A stretch of 64,000 bases of DNA. It comes from Lachnospiraceae bacterium (GTDB lineage Bacteria; Bacillota; Clostridia; Lachnospirales; Lachnospiraceae). Positions 61,520-64,000 of the stretch are shown piece by piece. The stretch spans positions 1 through 64,000 of the forward strand of contig JAFZQN010000058.1 of assembly GCA_017620375.1 (NCBI GenBank). The letters are read 5' to 3'. How positions within the stretch are numbered: the first letter of the stretch is position 1; every line of letters starts with the position of its first letter. Both the position numbers and the translations under genes were made by a program. The notes under the pieces were generated by a model that searched no databases, was not told where the DNA came from, and was given only the letters and a program-made list of their open reading frames with translations.

Positions 61520-62833
61520 TCATATAAAATATGTATAACAATCCACCAGCCATTCAATGCCGGATTCAGACTGGTCTACCCCAGGGTTATTGTTAGACAT
61601 GACAACGGATATCTCCCCTTTTTGAAGATACATCTTCATCATGCACTGGCCGTTTTCTCCCCAGCCTTTTGAAACTAATACGTCTTCACCATTGAGGAAT
61701 ATACCAAGACCTGTCCAATTGAAATTCTCTACAGGTTTTATCATCTCTTGGGCGGTTTCTTTCTGTAATAAAGTACCGTCCCCTTTAAGAGCCTTTAAAA
61801 ACTCAGCTGCGATAACAAGGAGATCTTCACCTGTGCTCCATAACCCGGAAGCAGCAAGATCGGGCACTACCGGGAATCTCCCGGGTATAGGCTTACCTTC
61901 TTCATCATATCCCGTTGCCATTCTCTCATTATATTTCTCAATGTTTTTAGGTGTTGCAAAGCAGGTGTTTTCCAGTTCCAACTTATCAAAGATCATTTCC
62001 TTAACAACTTCGTCAAATGCCTTGCCTGTAACATCCTGTATCATCAGTTGCAGTACACAATAACCCGCATCCGAATACTCAAAAGATGTTCCCTGTGGTT
62101 TCTCAGCCCTTACCGGCCGGTTATTATACTTTGTTTTTCCCTCCAAAATATCTAACAGGCTAACCTCAGGATCTCCCACACGTAGTCCGTAAAACCCATC
62201 CTCACCGTCTATGATCCCCGCAGTATGGGAAAGTATCGATCTTATGCCGGCGTCACTTTCGTTTCCGTCCACAGTCAGCAGCTTCCACCGGCTTAAATAT
62301 TTATTTACTTTATCATCAATATCGATCAGTTTAAGCTCATGCATTTTCATCACACATATCGCTGTAACAAACTTCGATATGGAGCAGGCAGGGAACATAG
62401 TATCCACATCCACTCCCAGATTATTTTCCTTATCAGAAAACCCATAAAATTTTTTGGTGTCATCATCTTTTGAAGTCCCAAAGCAAAGATACAGTCCCGT
62501 AAAATTTTCTACTATCCCGCTTCTCCTATACATCACATCAGTTTTTTCGGCAATCCATTTTGCACCCGACCATGGTGCGAGTTCATGATAATTTTCATCA
62601 TATACATTGTAATACGGCATAGTATAATAATCGTCATCCGATTCAAACAGAAGTCGACCTTGCATGATCAGCTTTTCGTTGTAATGACCGTCACCTTCAA
62701 TGTCAAGCTTATCATATATTTCTTTATTAATCTCATACAAATGGTATGAGCCTCTCCAACTCCTCTTTGCAGTATAAAGATTTCTTTCCTCATCATAGCA
62801 GGCCTTCCAGCCTAAATCTTCTTTGAATTCCAT
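61520..62833 (-). CDS. Serine hydrolase (class C beta-lactamase family)
   Basis: A 437-residue beta-lactamase/AmpC/esterase-type protein. The SxxK motif is CSISKFVTAI, the Tyr motif is FEYSDAGYCVLQ (YSD), and the third motif region is near the C-terminus (GWGENGQC). Residues 1-110 form an additional N-terminal domain (beta-rich, WRGSYHLYEINKEIYDKL). There is no signal peptide, which is unusual for penicillin-binding-like enzymes; esterase or peptidase activity in the cytosol is plausible. Confidence 0.85.
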   Translation of the reverse strand: MEFKEDLGWKACYDEERNLYTAKRSWRGSYHLYEINKEIYDKLDIEGDGHYNEKLIMQGRLLFESDDDYYTMPYYNVYDENYHELAPWSGAKWIAEKTDVMYRRSGIVENFTGLYLCFGTSKDDDTKKFYGFSDKENNLGVDVDTMFPACSISKFVTAICVMKMHELKLIDIDDKVNKYLSRWKLLTVDGNESDAGIRSILSHTAGIIDGEDGFYGLRVGDPEVSLLDILEGKTKYNNRPVRAEKPQGTSFEYSDAGYCVLQLMIQDVTGKAFDEVVKEMIFDKLELENTCFATPKNIEKYNERMATGYDEEGKPIPGRFPVVPDLAASGLWSTGEDLLVIAAEFLKALKGDGTLLQKETAQEMIKPVENFNWTGLGIFLNGEDVLVSKGWGENGQCMMKMYLQKGEISVVMSNNNPGVDQSESGIEWLVDCYTYFI

Positions 62834-62969
62834 CCCCAGTATTTTCCCCTTTTCCCAAACTTCTCATATTGGATCAATAAACTTACGTGACCAAGAATAA
62901 TTGTACCATTGTTTATCCGAACTTTCTACATATTTTTAATATTTGTCCGGTAAAGTGTATTCTTTTACA

Positions 62970-62999
62970 ATAAAACAGGCACCGTTACCGGTGCCCGTT
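62970..62999. terminator. Bidirectional hairpin terminator
   Basis: GGCACCG (62978-62984) and CGGTGCC (62989-62995) with TTAC loop; CCGTTTTTTATT follows on the plus strand and TGTTTTATTG on the minus strand. It ends the small minus-strand frame at 63037. Confidence 0.8.
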
Positions 63000-63036
63000 T
63001 TTTATTAATTATCTTTCTCTCGTTTGAATACAAATA

Positions 63037-63114
63037 CTATGCATTTGGATCAACTTTTCCGCCGCAGATACCTTTTGTATCATAAGTAACCACTTTATAC
63101 TCGTATCTATTCAT
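63037..63114 (-). pseudogene. Truncated DUF4177-like mini-gene
   Basis: A 25-codon frame with AGGAGG (63125-63130) ten bases before its ATG. The sequence (MNRYEYKVVTYDTKG then GGKVD) matches the first third of DUF4177, whose usual length is 50-60 residues and which ends in a GWELV block. TAG follows GGKVDPNA and no GWELV remains downstream, so it looks truncated, though with ribosome site and terminator intact it could be a working micro-protein. Confidence 0.6.
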
Positions 63115-63246
63115 AATTCTTTGTCCTCCTGATGCTATAATTCTATCATAGCATACTTGAAAGTTGAAGAGTCTTTTGTGCAAAATATCACACTTTATTT
63201 TGTCACACTTGATATTCCTCTATCATTCTGTTTATAGATATGATAA

Positions 63247-63435
63247 TCAGTGGCAAATACATAGCCCCAACTGTGCTTTCGTAAACATTTTTTCTTCTCT
63301 GAATACCTTTGTTATCCTGTCATATTCACTCTGTTCAAAGTGTTCGTATGTATAGGGAATAAAATACCCCTTGCTTTCTTCGATTATTACTCCATACATG
63401 TCTATAAAAAGGCTCGAAATCACATATCTTGCCAT
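63247..63435 (-). pseudogene. HAD-family hydrolase remnant
   Basis: A 62-codon frame whose residues 7-55 (SSLFIDMYGVIIEESKGYFIPY, then RITKVFREEKMFTKAQLG) match the N-terminus of HAD-IA phosphatases, including the first Asp of the DxYGV motif. The remaining 150 or so residues are missing; after FTKAQLG the frame ends in LCICH and stop. The start is not clear and the N-terminal MARYVI may come from a frame slip. CAAAATA/TATTTTG (63181-63202) is an inverted repeat just downstream. Confidence 0.6.
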
Positions 63436-63478
63436 TCTTTTCGACCTGCCCCATAAGGTGTAACTCCGTCTCTATCGT

Positions 63479-63898
63479 TTACGGTCTCCATTTGTAATCT
63501 AATGTTAAGTTCTTTCCTCCATTATTCTTGTCATACTCTTCCTTGTTATATCTTGAGATGATATGCCCTGGTACATTATTGATAAAACATTTTTCCGGAT
63601 CTTCGGGATCATAAAAAACACTGACTTTTTTTGCAAATTGAGCTGCATTTTTATTGTATTTATTCAGCTGTGCCCAATATGCGATCCCGTCAACTATATA
63701 TTCATAAATCGGATAATAGATTGCATAAAACTGGGATTCTCCCGGGGCTCCGCCATTACTCATGAAACTGTCGTCCATTCCTATCAGGTTACCTTCAGTT
63801 TTACTCTTACATTTTGATTTAATTGACAGTTGTTCGATTACTTTTCCAAGCAGTATCAAAAGCACTATTCCACATAGTATGATCACCGGTACCTTCAT
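63479..63898 (-). CDS. DUF3592-like membrane protein
   Basis: A 139-residue protein with one N-terminal helix (about 3-24) and a small extracytoplasmic or cytosolic domain with YYPIYEYIVDGIAYW and VFYDPEDPEKCFI, the strand-turn patterns of DUF3592 proteins. AAGGGG precedes the ATG at 63898 by nine to ten bases; the longer frame from 63934 lacks a ribosome site. Function unknown. It ends the window; 63935-64000 shows no gene. Confidence 0.72.
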   Translation of the reverse strand: MKVPVIILCGIVLLILLGKVIEQLSIKSKCKSKTEGNLIGMDDSFMSNGGAPGESQFYAIYYPIYEYIVDGIAYWAQLNKYNKNAAQFAKKVSVFYDPEDPEKCFINNVPGHIISRYNKEEYDKNNGGKNLTLDYKWRP

Positions 63899-64000
63899 AC
63901 GCTGTACACCCCTTTTAGTTTTATTTGGAATCATTATAGCATGAAGAACATATGCTTTTAAACCGGTTTGGTCACGGATAAGAGAGCCTTAATCCTGTTT

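Overview
The window reads as a chromosomal segment of a Lachnospiraceae bacterium (Bacillota, Clostridia), most like the plant-fibre degrading Butyrivibrio/Pseudobutyrivibrio group. This is inferred from gene content: a T-box controlled thrS, the PadR-DUF1700-DUF4097 trio, a CD1871A-type CXXC peptide, a lipoprotein GH10 xylanase with intracellular GH31 and GH27 glycosidases, c-di-GMP enzymes with large sensory parts, and strong AGGAGG ribosome sites with TTGACA-N17-TATAAT promoters. No transposase, integrase, phage gene, CRISPR array or rRNA was seen. Genes are dense and often overlap by 4-12 bases.

Layout. 1-1.8 kb: a partial ABC-F ribosome-protection ATPase whose 318-base leader carries a 23-codon leader peptide and a terminator, i.e. 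a likely antibiotic-responsive attenuator. 1.8-5.5 kb: a split ABC exporter operon (membrane subunit, ATPase, membrane subunit) with its own MerR regulator and a 19-bp-spacer MerR-type promoter. 5.5-10.6 kb: an HTH-methyltransferase fusion, an AEC transporter, AlkD, two GNAT enzymes and a MEMO/AMMECR1 fusion. 10.6-21.7 kb: T-box and thrS, HD-GYP protein, CopA, phosphatase, HemW and a membrane-anchored GH25 protein. 21.8-24.3 kb: a promoter-to-terminator non-coding transcript with five roughly 55-bp repeats, then a TIR-transmembrane protein. 24.3-28.6 kb: secreted CAP protein, cupin, and a hydrolase/TetR pair with two matching operators.

28.6-31.7 kb: an extracytoplasmic thiol-redox cluster (two TlpA-like thioredoxins, a 49-residue CXXC membrane peptide, a membrane polyferredoxin and a lipoprotein) beside tRNA-Gly. 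31.8-44.1 kb: secreted and carbohydrate-active proteins (GH27, GH31, GH10), a MalY-type lyase, a cation efflux protein and the PadR trio. 44.1-56.7 kb: a diguanylate cyclase, a two-component system, a TetR-CPBP-MFS operon, a MacB-like ABC exporter and a 7TM-GGDEF-EAL protein. 56.7-64 kb: an ABC-2 export operon, a DUF3737 beta-helix protein, a serine hydrolase and a small zone of gene remnants.

The most unusual stretch is 21830-22408: an RNA with a consensus promoter, repeated GAGG elements followed by minimal open frames, several hairpins and a strong terminator, directly upstream of the TIR gene. The ABC-F leader, the redox cluster and the hairpin element between the T-box terminator and thrS are the next most interesting.
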